The notes below the pieces were generated by a model, which worked only from the letters and a program-made list of their open reading frames with translations, did no database searches and was not told the DNA's origin. Shown in pieces: positions 1 through 9,110 of a DNA stretch of 64,000 nucleotides. This DNA comes from Nocardia rhizosphaerihabitans (GTDB taxonomy: Bacteria; Actinomycetota; Actinomycetes; Mycobacteriales; Mycobacteriaceae), in assembly GCF_014646295.1 (NCBI RefSeq), contig NZ_BMNE01000003.1, positions 1 through 64,000 of the forward strand, read 5' to 3'. Position 1 is the stretch's first letter. Every line of letters starts with the position of its first letter. A program made the position numbers and the translations under genes.

Positions 1-201
1 GAGATCACCACCGCAGACACGATACCCACTGCTACTCAACAACTTACGGGACAGCCCTTAGCGGTGCCCGCTGACAACAATACCCGATCTCGATGTACGG
101 TTCGCCACACCAGATTTCGGATGAAAGCGTTCGATGTAGCGCCGTAGCGTCATGGAATAGCGAACAATTCGCGCAATGACTGGGCCTGGACCTGGACTTG
201 G

Positions 202-420
202 ATGTGCGACGAGTGTCCGGTCGACCTGACAGTCGAGCGGGATGAGATGCTCGGGCAAGACATCGGCTTGCCGACCTTCACTCGACCGCGATCACCCAGG
301 CGGTGCGCAGCCGCGTTACCCGGTCGTGTGATCAGCATCTGCGACGGCTGCGCGCAGGATCGGGGATCGCACGAGCTGACTGAGCTGGCCCATACCGTCG
401 CCGAAAGCTCGAGGGAGTGA
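202..420 (+). CDS. possible small CxxC/CxxC protein (weak)
   Basis: A 72-residue reading frame carries CDEC at its very N-terminus and CDGC near residue 48, a spacing that could hold one zinc ion. There is no good ribosome binding site (GGACTTGG just upstream) and no recognised family. It lies downstream of the relaxase gene and points toward it. The remainder of 1-528 shows nothing I can support. This may be non-coding. Confidence 0.22.
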   Translation: MCDECPVDLTVERDEMLGQDIGLPTFTRPRSPRRCAAALPGRVISICDGCAQDRGSHELTELAHTVAESSRE

Positions 421-528
421 AGTGCGCTGCGGTGCCGTGATCAACGATGAACCGCCCGCCCATAGCCATGACTTTGCGAACGCGCATCGTGCGGGTGTGT
501 ACACCGGCGCGGAGGATTCTTGCGTGGT

Positions 529-3500
529 CTAGAGCCCCAGGTCCGGTCGATGGTCTGGCCTGCTGATCTGCGCCGCGGCTTGTTCGTCGATGCCGAATTC
601 ATCGTTGGCGTCGTCGTATTGCCGGCGTGCGTGCTCTTCGAGATTTCGTTGTGGGCCGGTGAGGGTCTGGCGCCGGGTGCGTTCGGCGCGGTGGATGGTG
701 AGCTCGGATTCGAGGGTCTGGCGTAGCGCCTCGACGGTCGCGTTGCGGGCGATCGCTTCCTCGGCGGTGTCGCGGGCTTGTTTGTCGGTGCGGCGCTGAT
801 CGTCGGCGGCTGTGGTGCGCTCGGCCCGGGCAGCCAGCTCGTTGGCGTGCCGGTTGGCCGCGCGGGCGGTATCGCGGGCATTGTCGTGTGCTTCGTCGTG
901 TTGGCGATGGTCGCCGACCAGGGTGTTGATGCGGGCTTGGAGGGCGGACCGCTGTCGGCGCCGCGTGATCGGCAGCGCGTCGAGTTCTTCGCGCGCGGTC
1001 TCGAGGTGGCGTTTGGTGGCGTGGAGTCGACGGGTCGCGGTGTCGAGTTCCCGGGCTCGAAGCTGTGCGGTGTCGCGGGCGTTGTCGGCTGCGATCTGGT
1101 GCTCAGCCACCGCCGGATCGGGCGCGATCTCGGCTGCAGCGTGCCGGATCGGGGCGAAGAAGTCCGCCTCGGTCGCGATGTTGCTCAGGCGCAAGGCTAA
1201 GCCATCGATTGCTTCGGTGAGTTGATGGTCGGACCGGCGCTGGAGCGTGTCGAGCACGGGCAGTGGTTGTTCAGTGAACGGGTGCTCGTGTAGCCACCTT
1301 TCGATGGCGGCGCGCCCGTCTGGGTTCAGGGCGCGCCAGTCGCGGCGCATCATTGCCAGAGCAGTGGCCGGGGAGCGTGTAGCGCTGATGTGGGCGCAGC
1401 GGGCGGTGATGTGTTCGGTGGGTTCGTGGTCGGGGATACCGGGGTGGTTGTCGTCGCGGCAGGGCTGGCACAGTCCGTCGTCAGATCTGCGTGGCGGAAC
1501 CGCAACGGTGTCGTAGCGGGAGCGTTCGAGGCTGCATTCGACGCACGCCAGGCCCGCGACGGGCGGTACGGCGGCGCGGTCGTAGTCGATCGGGTACCCC
1601 GGATCCGGCCGCGTCGCGTCGCTTCGATCATCGAATCGGGTCGGGGGCTGATCGAGGTTGTCGTAGAGGTAGGCCTCAGCGATGTCGCGGCCCGCGGCCT
1701 CGACCGGGTCGAAGGGGGCGCGCACGATGGTCGCGTCGATGCGTTCGCGGTGATCGCGGGCTGCGGGCCGGGCGTCCGGAATCTGGTCCTCGGCAAGCTG
1801 ATAGACCCCGGGGTCGGTGGCTGGTGTGCAGGCCTGGATGAGATCGCGGTGCTGCGGGAATTGTTCGGCAGCCCAACGTAATCGGGCGTGCGCGACCGGG
1901 AAGCTGTGCCGGTAGAGGGTTTCGGCGACCGTGGTGAGCACAGTCTTCTGCTGCTCGGTCAGCGTGGCATGCAGGTCGCGGAACGCGGTGACGGCGTCAT
2001 CGACCCGGCCGGCGGCGAACAATGCGGCGATCCGGTCGAGGTGCTCGGCTGCGGTGTCGGGCGCCGATTCTTCGTCGACGAAGGCTGCATCGACCGAACG
2101 GGGGGTGGGATCGGCGGTGAGTGCCGAGGCGGTTACGGTCTCGTCTCGGGGTGGCGGATGCGCTGTGGGTGGCGGCGAAGCCGACGGCTCGGTGGTGGGG
2201 GTTTCGGGCGTCGTGTGGTCATCGGGGCGGTGGTGGAGCAGGGTGTCGATGCGCCAACTCAGCGCGGCAGTGAGTTGATCCGCGCGCAGCGGCGGCGCGT
2301 CTGGCGGTTGCGCGGCCTGCAACAGTTCGTGTGCAGTGGCCAGCAGATCGCGTGGCACCCAGTCTCCGGCGGCGCGTTCGACGGTGGCGACCAGACGAGG
2401 CCAGCCTGCGTCGTCGACGATTTGGGCGGCGATGTCAGGGCCGAGAATGTCATCGAGATCGTTGAGCCAATCCGGCCGCAGCCGGTCCCCTTGGGGAGTG
2501 TCGAGTGCGGAAGCTTCCAGTTCCAGTCGCGCCCACAAGGCGGCTGCGGGCATCTCATCGGGTAGTGCGCGTTTGTGGGCGGCGGTGGTCAGCAGGGTTT
2601 CGATGTCGAGTCCGGCGCGGGCGGCGAGGTCGATCTTGTCCGCGATCACCGGCCAGTACGGGTCGTCGCCGATGTGGGGGTCGATGCGGTCGAGGACTTC
2701 GCGCCACTGGTGCCGAGGGAGATCCGGGTCGCCGAGGACGGCGAGTATGCGGGCGTCGAGCTGGCGTTGATGGGTTTGCTCGAGCGCGGTGTGACGTCGG
2801 TGCCCGGTGGGGCGGTGGTCGGTGTCGGGAATGCCCAGCCCTGCCCGCCAAACCGCGAGCTCACCGAGCAGGCCGGGGTCGGTGCGCAGCAGTGGCCGCG
2901 CCCATGCCGGTGCGGTGGTCGCAGTCCAGTCGCGGGTGGCCGCGATGATCTGGCTGGCGAGGGATGCGACGATGCGGGCTCGCGCGAGAACCGGCTCGGA
3001 AATGGTGTCGTCGACGGTTCCGGCCGGCAGTCCCGGGGTCCACGGCAGCGGCCCGATGCCGGCTGAGTGTGCGCCGGTGGGGTCCAGGCGCCAATCGAGC
3101 ACGGCGGCGGGATCGAGTGCGGTGTCGAGCTCGCGCGCGTGCACCGCGTCGCGCAGCTCGGCGGCCGGGTCGGCGCCGGCGAGCGCGATGAGCGCCAAAT
3201 GCTGACGCAGAGTGGTATAGGCAGGACTGTCGGTCAGACCCTCGACGAGTTCGTCAGCGAGACGGTCCAGCGCGGCCAGTTGCTGTTCACCGAGCGCTTC
3301 TTCGGCCGCCAGGCAAACAGTGTCGAGGTAGATATCGATGGCGGGACCGATCCGCTGGTGCGGGTCGAGCGCATCACGGAGCTCGGTGTGCGCGGACTTG
3401 CGCGCGCCATCGCGGTCAAGAATCCGGGTCAGATGTTCGACCGCGGTGCGGGGAAAGTGCGCGGGTTCGGTGAAGATCGCGCCCTCGTCGCCGTCCAACG

Positions 3501-6435
3501 CGGTCGCGATGTAGCAGTGGTTGGCGTGCACGCCGCGGGTCATCGCGACGTAGAACTGCTGCCGCGACTCGCTGCCGGTGAGTGCGACGTGGCAGGTGTC
3601 GGCGGTGATTCCCTGCGCGGAATCGATCGTCGCCGCGTAGCCGAGGTGCACGTGGGTACGTACATACTCGGCTGGAAGTCGCACCGTTGCGCCGGTTTCG
3701 CGACCGTGGAGGCGGTGTTCGACGGTGAGTGCGCCGTCGTTGTGAACGCTGGCGACGGTCCAGGAGTAGCCGTTGCGCACCCAGTCGGTGGCCCCGAGCC
3801 GCAGCGTTGGATCGTTGCGGCGGGTGCGGACGATGTCCCCGACGGACGCGAAAAGTTCGTCACCGAGCTCGGCTGCCGGACCGGATTCGGTGCGGGTTCG
3901 GGTGATGCGTTCGGCGCGTGCGCGTGCGTTGAGCTGGCGGACGATGTCGTGGCCGCGGGCGAGCATGACGGTGTCGCGGCCCGCGGCGGCGTCGGCGGCC
4001 CAGGCTCGGTAGGTGTCGTCGTAGACGCTGCCGCTGTGCCCGGCCGCAATCCTGCCGTGGTCGAGATACCAAGCCAGTGCCATCGGATCCCCGTCGCGGA
4101 GGCCGATCGAGGCGTTGGCCTCCCCGGTCGATGCGAACCTCACGACGTGGGACAGGGTGAGGACTTGTTCGGGCGAGGAGTAGGCCATGTCGGTGTCGGC
4201 GCCGCCGGCGTCGATCGCGGGCAGCTGTCGGTCGTCGCCGATGCAGCGGATCGTCGCGCCGCGGTCGGTGAGGAACTGCAGCAGCCGTAGACGTTTGGTG
4301 TTGCCGAGCTTGACGTGCTCATCGACGATCACGAGGGTCGTGGAGTCGATGTCGAGCACCCATTGCGGCAGAGACGGCGGATGCTCACGCAGCAATACGG
4401 GGTTACGCGGGCCAGGTGTGTGGCGGGCGATGACGTCGAGGAGCTTGTCCACGGTCTCGGCGCGGGCACCGATCGACTCACCCAGCACTGCGGATGCGGC
4501 GGCGGTCGGAGCGAGACCGAGAACCGTTCCGCCGCCCGATATCCAGGCCGTCGTGAGGACTTTCATCGCGGTCGTCTTACCGGTCCCTGCCGGTGCGTTG
4601 GCGGTGTGCACCCGCATGCCGGAGGTGGCGAAGGCTTCGATCACCGCGGTCTGGCCGGCGTTGAGGCGCCGGTCGGGGTTGGCGGTGTTGTAGTCGGCCA
4701 GCGCGGTAGCAACCAGCTCGGCGGGGACGGTACGGGCGCCGGTGGACAACGACAGCGCGATCAGTTCCGCCTCGGTGGCCAGAGCGGTGGTGGTGGTGTA
4801 GATCTGGGAATTGGCGCGGGTGTGCAGGGGCGTGCCGTCACCGCGGTGCAGATACTGCGGTACCGCGCGCAGGACGGGTTCCTCGGTCAGGTCGGGGTCA
4901 CCGCGGGCAACGACGGTTCGCGATGACAGAGCGGCTGAGTAGACGTGTTCGGAGACACGCTGCCAGTCGGCCGGGGTGACCAGTCCCCGCAGCTGACGTT
5001 CGGTTTCGGCGCGCAGATTGAATACGCGCCACGTGGGTCGGCGCTCCGACAGCGCCGCCAAGGTGCGTTGGGCCAAGTCCTCGACGAACGCCTCATCGGG
5101 GATCGGGCGTGGGGTCTGCGGGGGTGCCAGGACACGGGCGAGCAGTTCGTCGACGGCGTCGTGTCCGCCTAGCAGCGCAGCGACTTCGGCCAGCCACTGG
5201 GTTCGCTGTTCGGCGCGCGAGGCGGGAATGTGCTTGTCGGGGCGGGTTTCCAGGGTGGCCTGTCCGGCGAGCTGGTGCACTTCTCCGGGGCCGGGTTCGC
5301 GTCCGAAGGTGGTTTGGAAGGCGTGGGTGAGCTGGTCCAGACGGGTGCTGATCGCGGCCCTGCGTTGCGACCACATCTGGATCAGTTCGATGGGGACGCC
5401 GATGATTTCGCGGATCGGCAGGTCGTGGACGTTGCGATCACCGCGATTCTCGAACCGGATGCCGAGGGAGATCTCGAGGTAGTGCTCGATACGGGTGTCA
5501 TAGATTTCCGAGACGGTGACCTGTGCTTCGTGCAGGGTCCGCGAGTCCAGGGTCCGCCACTTGCCGTCCGGTCCGCGTACCTGGTTGGCGATCAGGTAGT
5601 GGGTGTGCAGGTCCGGATCCCCGGCGCGGCTGTCGCGATGGTCGAACGCGACAGCGATCAGGCCATCGACGTCGCACTGGCGCACACCGTTTCGACCCAG
5701 TCGCGTGTACACACCGTGTGACTCCAACCAGGCCAGAGAGTCGCCCATCGCCTGGCGATGCGCGGCGTGAAAGAGCTGCGCGATGTCGGGCGGGGCGATC
5801 GCGGCGATCGCGGAGATGGACTTGACCGGACTGAATGTGACGTCGAATCCGGCTACCGCGACGCGCGGCGGACGTGAGTTCTTGGCCACCCAGCCCGACA
5901 ACTCGCGCGGGTTCAACGGTGCGCGCCTGTACTCGAGGGTGAACAATTGCGTCGCGACTTCGGTTCGTATTTCGGCTCTTTCGCGATCGGGAATCGCGCT
6001 CGTGGGGTCGCGACCGTGGGCGGTGTTGTATTCGCGGTGCGCTCGAGCGCACAGTGTTCGGTACTCCGAAACTGGTGTGTAGTTGCCGAATTTCGCACCG
6101 AGTTTAGATGCCTTCTGTGCTGTCTTGGTCGCTTGAGTGGCGGTGGCGCCGAGGTTGATCTGCTCGTCGATGACGCGGTCGTGGATCAGGTCGGCATCAG
6201 GGTGAATGCCCAGTCCGAACAGGTTTTTCATCTGCTCTTCGGTCACCAGGTTGCCCTCGGCGATACCGAGCGCGCCCAAACCTGTGCCGTGCCAGCGCCC
6301 GGGCGATTCACCGTGGACGCTGTAGTAGTCAGCCAGAGACGAGCGTCCACGAGCAGTCGTGTCGTTGGCGGCGATATTGCGCAAGTAGTATTGGTAGCCG
6401 TTTCCCGCGGCGACCTTGTGAATGGTCGCGACCAT
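529..6435 (-). CDS. MobF-family conjugative relaxase with RecD-like helicase (TrwC/TraA type)
   Basis: Predicted to nick oriT, stay bound to the 5' end of the transferred strand and unwind it during conjugation. The 1968-residue protein starts at ATG 6435 (GGAG two bases upstream, and MVATI is the usual family start) rather than at a TTG 36 bases earlier that lacks a site. Visible features: N-terminal YY in ADYYSVHGESPGRW (about residues 37-38, probable catalytic tyrosines), the three-histidine metal site HRDSRAGDPDLHTH near 266-279, Walker A APAGTGKT near 614-621, then VIVDE and GDDRQLPAI of a RecD/Pif1-like helicase. The last 550 residues hold a Cys-rich module (CVEC, then RSDDGLCQPCR) and a long Ala/Arg-rich coiled coil. 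No type IV secretion genes are seen in the window, so the element is either mobilisable or its transfer genes lie outside. Confidence 0.93.
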   Translation of the reverse strand: MVATIHKVAAGNGYQYYLRNIAANDTTARGRSSLADYYSVHGESPGRWHGTGLGALGIAEGNLVTEEQMKNLFGLGIHPDADLIHDRVIDEQINLGATATQATKTAQKASKLGAKFGNYTPVSEYRTLCARAHREYNTAHGRDPTSAIPDRERAEIRTEVATQLFTLEYRRAPLNPRELSGWVAKNSRPPRVAVAGFDVTFSPVKSISAIAAIAPPDIAQLFHAAHRQAMGDSLAWLESHGVYTRLGRNGVRQCDVDGLIAVAFDHRDSRAGDPDLHTHYLIANQVRGPDGKWRTLDSRTLHEAQVTVSEIYDTRIEHYLEISLGIRFENRGDRNVHDLPIREIIGVPIELIQMWSQRRAAISTRLDQLTHAFQTTFGREPGPGEVHQLAGQATLETRPDKHIPASRAEQRTQWLAEVAALLGGHDAVDELLARVLAPPQTPRPIPDEAFVEDLAQRTLAALSERRPTWRVFNLRAETERQLRGLVTPADWQRVSEHVYSAALSSRTVVARGDPDLTEEPVLRAVPQYLHRGDGTPLHTRANSQIYTTTTALATEAELIALSLSTGARTVPAELVATALADYNTANPDRRLNAGQTAVIEAFATSGMRVHTANAPAGTGKTTAMKVLTTAWISGGGTVLGLAPTAAASAVLGESIGARAETVDKLLDVIARHTPGPRNPVLLREHPPSLPQWVLDIDSTTLVIVDEHVKLGNTKRLRLLQFLTDRGATIRCIGDDRQLPAIDAGGADTDMAYSSPEQVLTLSHVVRFASTGEANASIGLRDGDPMALAWYLDHGRIAAGHSGSVYDDTYRAWAADAAAGRDTVMLARGHDIVRQLNARARAERITRTRTESGPAAELGDELFASVGDIVRTRRNDPTLRLGATDWVRNGYSWTVASVHNDGALTVEHRLHGRETGATVRLPAEYVRTHVHLGYAATIDSAQGITADTCHVALTGSESRQQFYVAMTRGVHANHCYIATALDGDEGAIFTEPAHFPRTAVEHLTRILDRDGARKSAHTELRDALDPHQRIGPAIDIYLDTVCLAAEEALGEQQLAALDRLADELVEGLTDSPAYTTLRQHLALIALAGADPAAELRDAVHARELDTALDPAAVLDWRLDPTGAHSAGIGPLPWTPGLPAGTVDDTISEPVLARARIVASLASQIIAATRDWTATTAPAWARPLLRTDPGLLGELAVWRAGLGIPDTDHRPTGHRRHTALEQTHQRQLDARILAVLGDPDLPRHQWREVLDRIDPHIGDDPYWPVIADKIDLAARAGLDIETLLTTAAHKRALPDEMPAAALWARLELEASALDTPQGDRLRPDWLNDLDDILGPDIAAQIVDDAGWPRLVATVERAAGDWVPRDLLATAHELLQAAQPPDAPPLRADQLTAALSWRIDTLLHHRPDDHTTPETPTTEPSASPPPTAHPPPRDETVTASALTADPTPRSVDAAFVDEESAPDTAAEHLDRIAALFAAGRVDDAVTAFRDLHATLTEQQKTVLTTVAETLYRHSFPVAHARLRWAAEQFPQHRDLIQACTPATDPGVYQLAEDQIPDARPAARDHRERIDATIVRAPFDPVEAAGRDIAEAYLYDNLDQPPTRFDDRSDATRPDPGYPIDYDRAAVPPVAGLACVECSLERSRYDTVAVPPRRSDDGLCQPCRDDNHPGIPDHEPTEHITARCAHISATRSPATALAMMRRDWRALNPDGRAAIERWLHEHPFTEQPLPVLDTLQRRSDHQLTEAIDGLALRLSNIATEADFFAPIRHAAAEIAPDPAVAEHQIAADNARDTAQLRARELDTATRRLHATKRHLETAREELDALPITRRRQRSALQARINTLVGDHRQHDEAHDNARDTARAANRHANELAARAERTTAADDQRRTDKQARDTAEEAIARNATVEALRQTLESELTIHRAERTRRQTLTGPQRNLEEHARRQYDDANDEFGIDEQAAAQISRPDHRPDLGL

Positions 6436-6834
6436 AACTCCATGAACCGCCGAAATAGGGGTAAATTTCAAGGGATTCGGCGGTTGACGCAGATCACACT
6501 CGCGCGTTTTCGCAGGTCGTTACAAAAGTGTGTTCCGAGATGCCAGACGTGTGCTTGTTGTAGGGACGTTGAGGAGGGAGTGGGGGAGGTGTGAAGGGCG
6601 AAAGTGGGTGCGGGAGTGTCAGTGTGAGGCGGGCGTGCAGGGGGCGCGGTGTGTGGATGAGGCGGTGGCGTGAGTGGGTGATGGCTGGAGGAGGAGCGTG
6701 GAAGGGCGAGGGTGGTGGTCGACGAGCCGGATGGGTCCAGCTCGCGCCGAGGCGTGGACGGACAAGCTGGGCCTGCCACGCAGTGCCGGGCACCGGCGGT
6801 GTGCTGGTGCCTGGCGCTGCTGCGGGCGTGAGGT
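6436..6834. other. G-rich intergenic region upstream of relaxase; candidate oriT
   Basis: About 400 bases contain no convincing gene. Between about 6565 and 6720 the plus strand is extremely purine-rich and poor in C. A near-perfect 10-base inverted repeat, GCCGGGCACC (6785-6794) with GGTGCCTGGC (6806-6815), lies just past the stop of the next gene and could be its terminator. Position directly upstream of a MobF relaxase is where oriT is commonly found; no nic site can be assigned by eye. Confidence 0.35.
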
Positions 6835-7335
6835 TCAGAACCAGGGGGTGAAGTCGATTTCGGTGTAGCCGTCGGGCGGGGTGTCGTTGACGCTGATGAG
6901 CTGGCGGGCCGAGGTGCCGACGAGACCGTCGGGGTCCTCGACATCGCCTTGGTGGTTTTCGATGGTCAGCGCGGGCAGCGGGTGGATCTGGTCCTCCGCG
7001 GTGAGGTGGTCGGTGCGCAGGTAGAGGCGGCGGTCGTGGTTGACCAGGTAGCCGCCGACATCGGTGTCGGGGACCGGTGTGGTCGCCAGTTTGTCGGCGA
7101 GGTGGTAGAGGTTGTTCGGCACTTCGCCGTTCGGGTCGTAACCGGGTTCGGCGTCGGCGTAGTCACCTGCCCACACCATGCGGGTCGGTGTGGTGAGGAT
7201 TCGGCTGACGTCGTCGACGAACCAGCTGCCCTGCCATGCGTGCTCGATCAGTTTGAACGAGATTCCCGGGCGCAGGGATCCGGTCACGGCGCCGGTGTCT
7301 GCGTCGAGGAAGACAGCTTTGAAGTACTGGGCCAT
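6835..7335 (-). CDS. hypothetical protein (166 aa)
   Basis: I do not recognise this family. The start at ATG 7335 (MAQYFKAVFLD) is chosen over a longer Arg-rich extension to 7443; GGGA lies about 12 bases upstream. The protein begins with a beta-rich stretch (AQYFKAVFLDADTGAVTGSL), is acidic overall, and contains GGYLVNHDRRLYLRTDHL near residue 100. No membrane segments or signal peptide. It is the first of a series of co-oriented genes upstream of the relaxase (6835-11692) and probably shares their plasmid-type regulation. Confidence 0.7.
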   Translation of the reverse strand: MAQYFKAVFLDADTGAVTGSLRPGISFKLIEHAWQGSWFVDDVSRILTTPTRMVWAGDYADAEPGYDPNGEVPNNLYHLADKLATTPVPDTDVGGYLVNHDRRLYLRTDHLTAEDQIHPLPALTIENHQGDVEDPDGLVGTSARQLISVNDTPPDGYTEIDFTPWF

Positions 7336-7470
7336 GAGTGATTCCCGTCGGATTTCGGTGACGTGCCGGCCGGTGCGGGCGCGCCGGGCAGTTCGGGGTG
7401 GTCGTCGAGAAACCTGCAGTGATGTGTCAGGTTTTGCGGGCACGTGGTGTGTGGCCGGAAGTGGTCGGAT

Positions 7471-8583
7471 CTAGCCGAAGATCTCGCTGATCGTGGTCGG
7501 CCCGTCGACGAACACACCCCGCAGTTGCGCGACGGTGTCGCGGGTGGGGACGGTCGAGGTGACCGGTCGCCGGGTGAGGGCGTAGCCGCCGGGGCAGCGG
7601 TCGACGGGGTAGAGGATCCAGCGCGTCGGTGTGATGGTGAAGTCGCCGTCGCCGAGGAACCGGCGGGTCAACGTGCCGTCGGCGGCGATGGCGAGGACTT
7701 CCCAGTCGCCGACCTCGACCAGTGCCATTGCCTGTTCGGTGCTGTCGGCGTCGGGCTGCGGCCCGATTGAGGTGACGGGAGTGCCGGGCGCCAGGGGTGC
7801 GCGGTCTTCGACGGCGAGGTTGCCGACGACGACGGCCGTGGTGCCGTCGGTGAGGGTGACGCGGATCGGACCGAAACGGGGGTCGGCGATGGTGAGGGTG
7901 GGCGTGGTGATCTGGGCGGCGGTGTCGGTGGTGATGTGGGTGAGGTCGACGCGGCGGGAGAGTTCACGCAGGATCTCGGCGACGGTCAGCGGCGGCGTGG
8001 CGGCGGTGTCGAAGACGAAGCCCGCGATGTTGACCGGCGAAGGGTCGGGGGTGAGCGTTGCTGCGGTGGCCCAATCGATGTCGCCGTCGGCGGTGCGCGG
8101 CACCGCGATCGTGCCGGTGGTTTCAGCGAGGGCGGCCAGGCCGTTCCAGGCGGTGAATGAGAAGACGCGGTTGTAGTGGCGCACGGTCCCGACGTAGGGA
8201 TGGAATGAGTAGCCCAGGAAGATGCTGACGTCGGTGGGGGCCGGTCCGTCGGTCCACGACAGCCACAGGTGGTCGGTGCGGGCCCAGCTGTCGGCAGGCC
8301 GTACGGCGAAAGCGGCGCTGCGCCAGTGCCGTTGGAGGCGGGCCTGGATCAGCGCGCCCCAGGCGGGGTGGTCGTCGGTGTCGTGGGGTGCGATGAGGTA
8401 GTGGGTGGTGGTCGAGTCGGTGAACCGGATCAGCGCACCGGTGGCGTGCGGGGTGATCTCGCGGACGACGCCGATCGTCGCCGACAACTTGGCCAACGCA
8501 GCATCCAGTGCGTCGAGTGCTTCGTCGAGGGAACGGGTGATGACGGCGTCGTCGAGGTAGACGTCGTAGGTGGGTGTGCTCAT
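7471..8583 (-). CDS. hypothetical protein (370 aa)
   Basis: Starts at ATG 8583 behind a clear GGGAG. The sequence is globular and beta-rich, with repeated short hydrophobic strands (for example TTHYLIAPHDTDDHPAWGAL near residue 58 and HLWLSWTDGP near 105) and no Cys clusters, signal peptide or membrane segments. I can assign no function. It is co-oriented with the relaxase region, 135 bases from its downstream neighbour and 48 bases from the YodL-like gene upstream. Codon usage matches its neighbours. Confidence 0.75.
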   Translation of the reverse strand: MSTPTYDVYLDDAVITRSLDEALDALDAALAKLSATIGVVREITPHATGALIRFTDSTTTHYLIAPHDTDDHPAWGALIQARLQRHWRSAAFAVRPADSWARTDHLWLSWTDGPAPTDVSIFLGYSFHPYVGTVRHYNRVFSFTAWNGLAALAETTGTIAVPRTADGDIDWATAATLTPDPSPVNIAGFVFDTAATPPLTVAEILRELSRRVDLTHITTDTAAQITTPTLTIADPRFGPIRVTLTDGTTAVVVGNLAVEDRAPLAPGTPVTSIGPQPDADSTEQAMALVEVGDWEVLAIAADGTLTRRFLGDGDFTITPTRWILYPVDRCPGGYALTRRPVTSTVPTRDTVAQLRGVFVDGPTTISEIFG

Positions 8584-8631
8584 TGTGACTCCCGGATTCG
8601 GTGGTTATGGGTGAGGCGCGGCGATCCCGGG

Positions 8632-9024
8632 TCAGCCGGGCGGTGGGACGTGGCGCCACCCGACCGCGGTGCAGGCGTAGTGGCGATGGCCGAGGCCGAC
8701 GACATCGCCGACCGACAGGGACCGGTGCCCGCGCCGGTACCAGCGGCGGGTGTGGTCGATGTCGTGGTGGCGGGGGTGGTCGTTGAGTGCGGCGAAGACC
8801 CGCTCGAGAACAGCGCAGTCGTCGTCGATGCCGCCGGTGTGACCCGGGTTGTCGAGCAGGAACCGGTCGGCCAGCAGGAAGGTGTCGCCGGGGCGATAGC
8901 CGTAGATCATCGAGTGCGGATCGGTGGACAGATAGACGGTGACCATCAACGGTGGCGCGGGACGTTGCCGAAGCCGGCGGACGAACCGGCGACGAGCACG
9001 GATGTGACGGGTGCGGTGAAACAC
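8632..9024 (-). CDS. YodL-like domain protein (130 aa)
   Basis: GTG start at 9024 preceded by AGGAG at a 7-base spacing. After a basic N-terminus the protein has LERVFAALNDHPR, RSLSVGDVVGLG and a terminal YACTAVGWRHV. This order resembles the YodL-like domain seen in proteins of conjugative elements, where RSLSVGDVV and a Y-x-C-x(3)-G-[WF] ending recur. That is my recognition from family memory, not a search. Biochemical role is unknown. Its place in the transfer-region gene block agrees with a mobile-element accessory protein. Confidence 0.7.
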   Translation of the reverse strand: MFHRTRHIRARRRFVRRLRQRPAPPLMVTVYLSTDPHSMIYGYRPGDTFLLADRFLLDNPGHTGGIDDDCAVLERVFAALNDHPRHHDIDHTRRWYRRGHRSLSVGDVVGLGHRHYACTAVGWRHVPPPG

Positions 9025-9110
9025 CGGTGAGCTCCTAGCGGTGCGTGAGGTGGAGCGGCTGGGGCACCGAGTACTGGTGGTGCCCCAGCCGAGGACAGGA
9101 TCCGAGTAGG

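Noticed and set aside
3067..4290. Long plus-strand frame (407 codons) inside the relaxase region
   Set aside because: Gly/Val/Asp-rich antisense of the helicase domain, typical of frames opposite high-GC genes; no start site or family.
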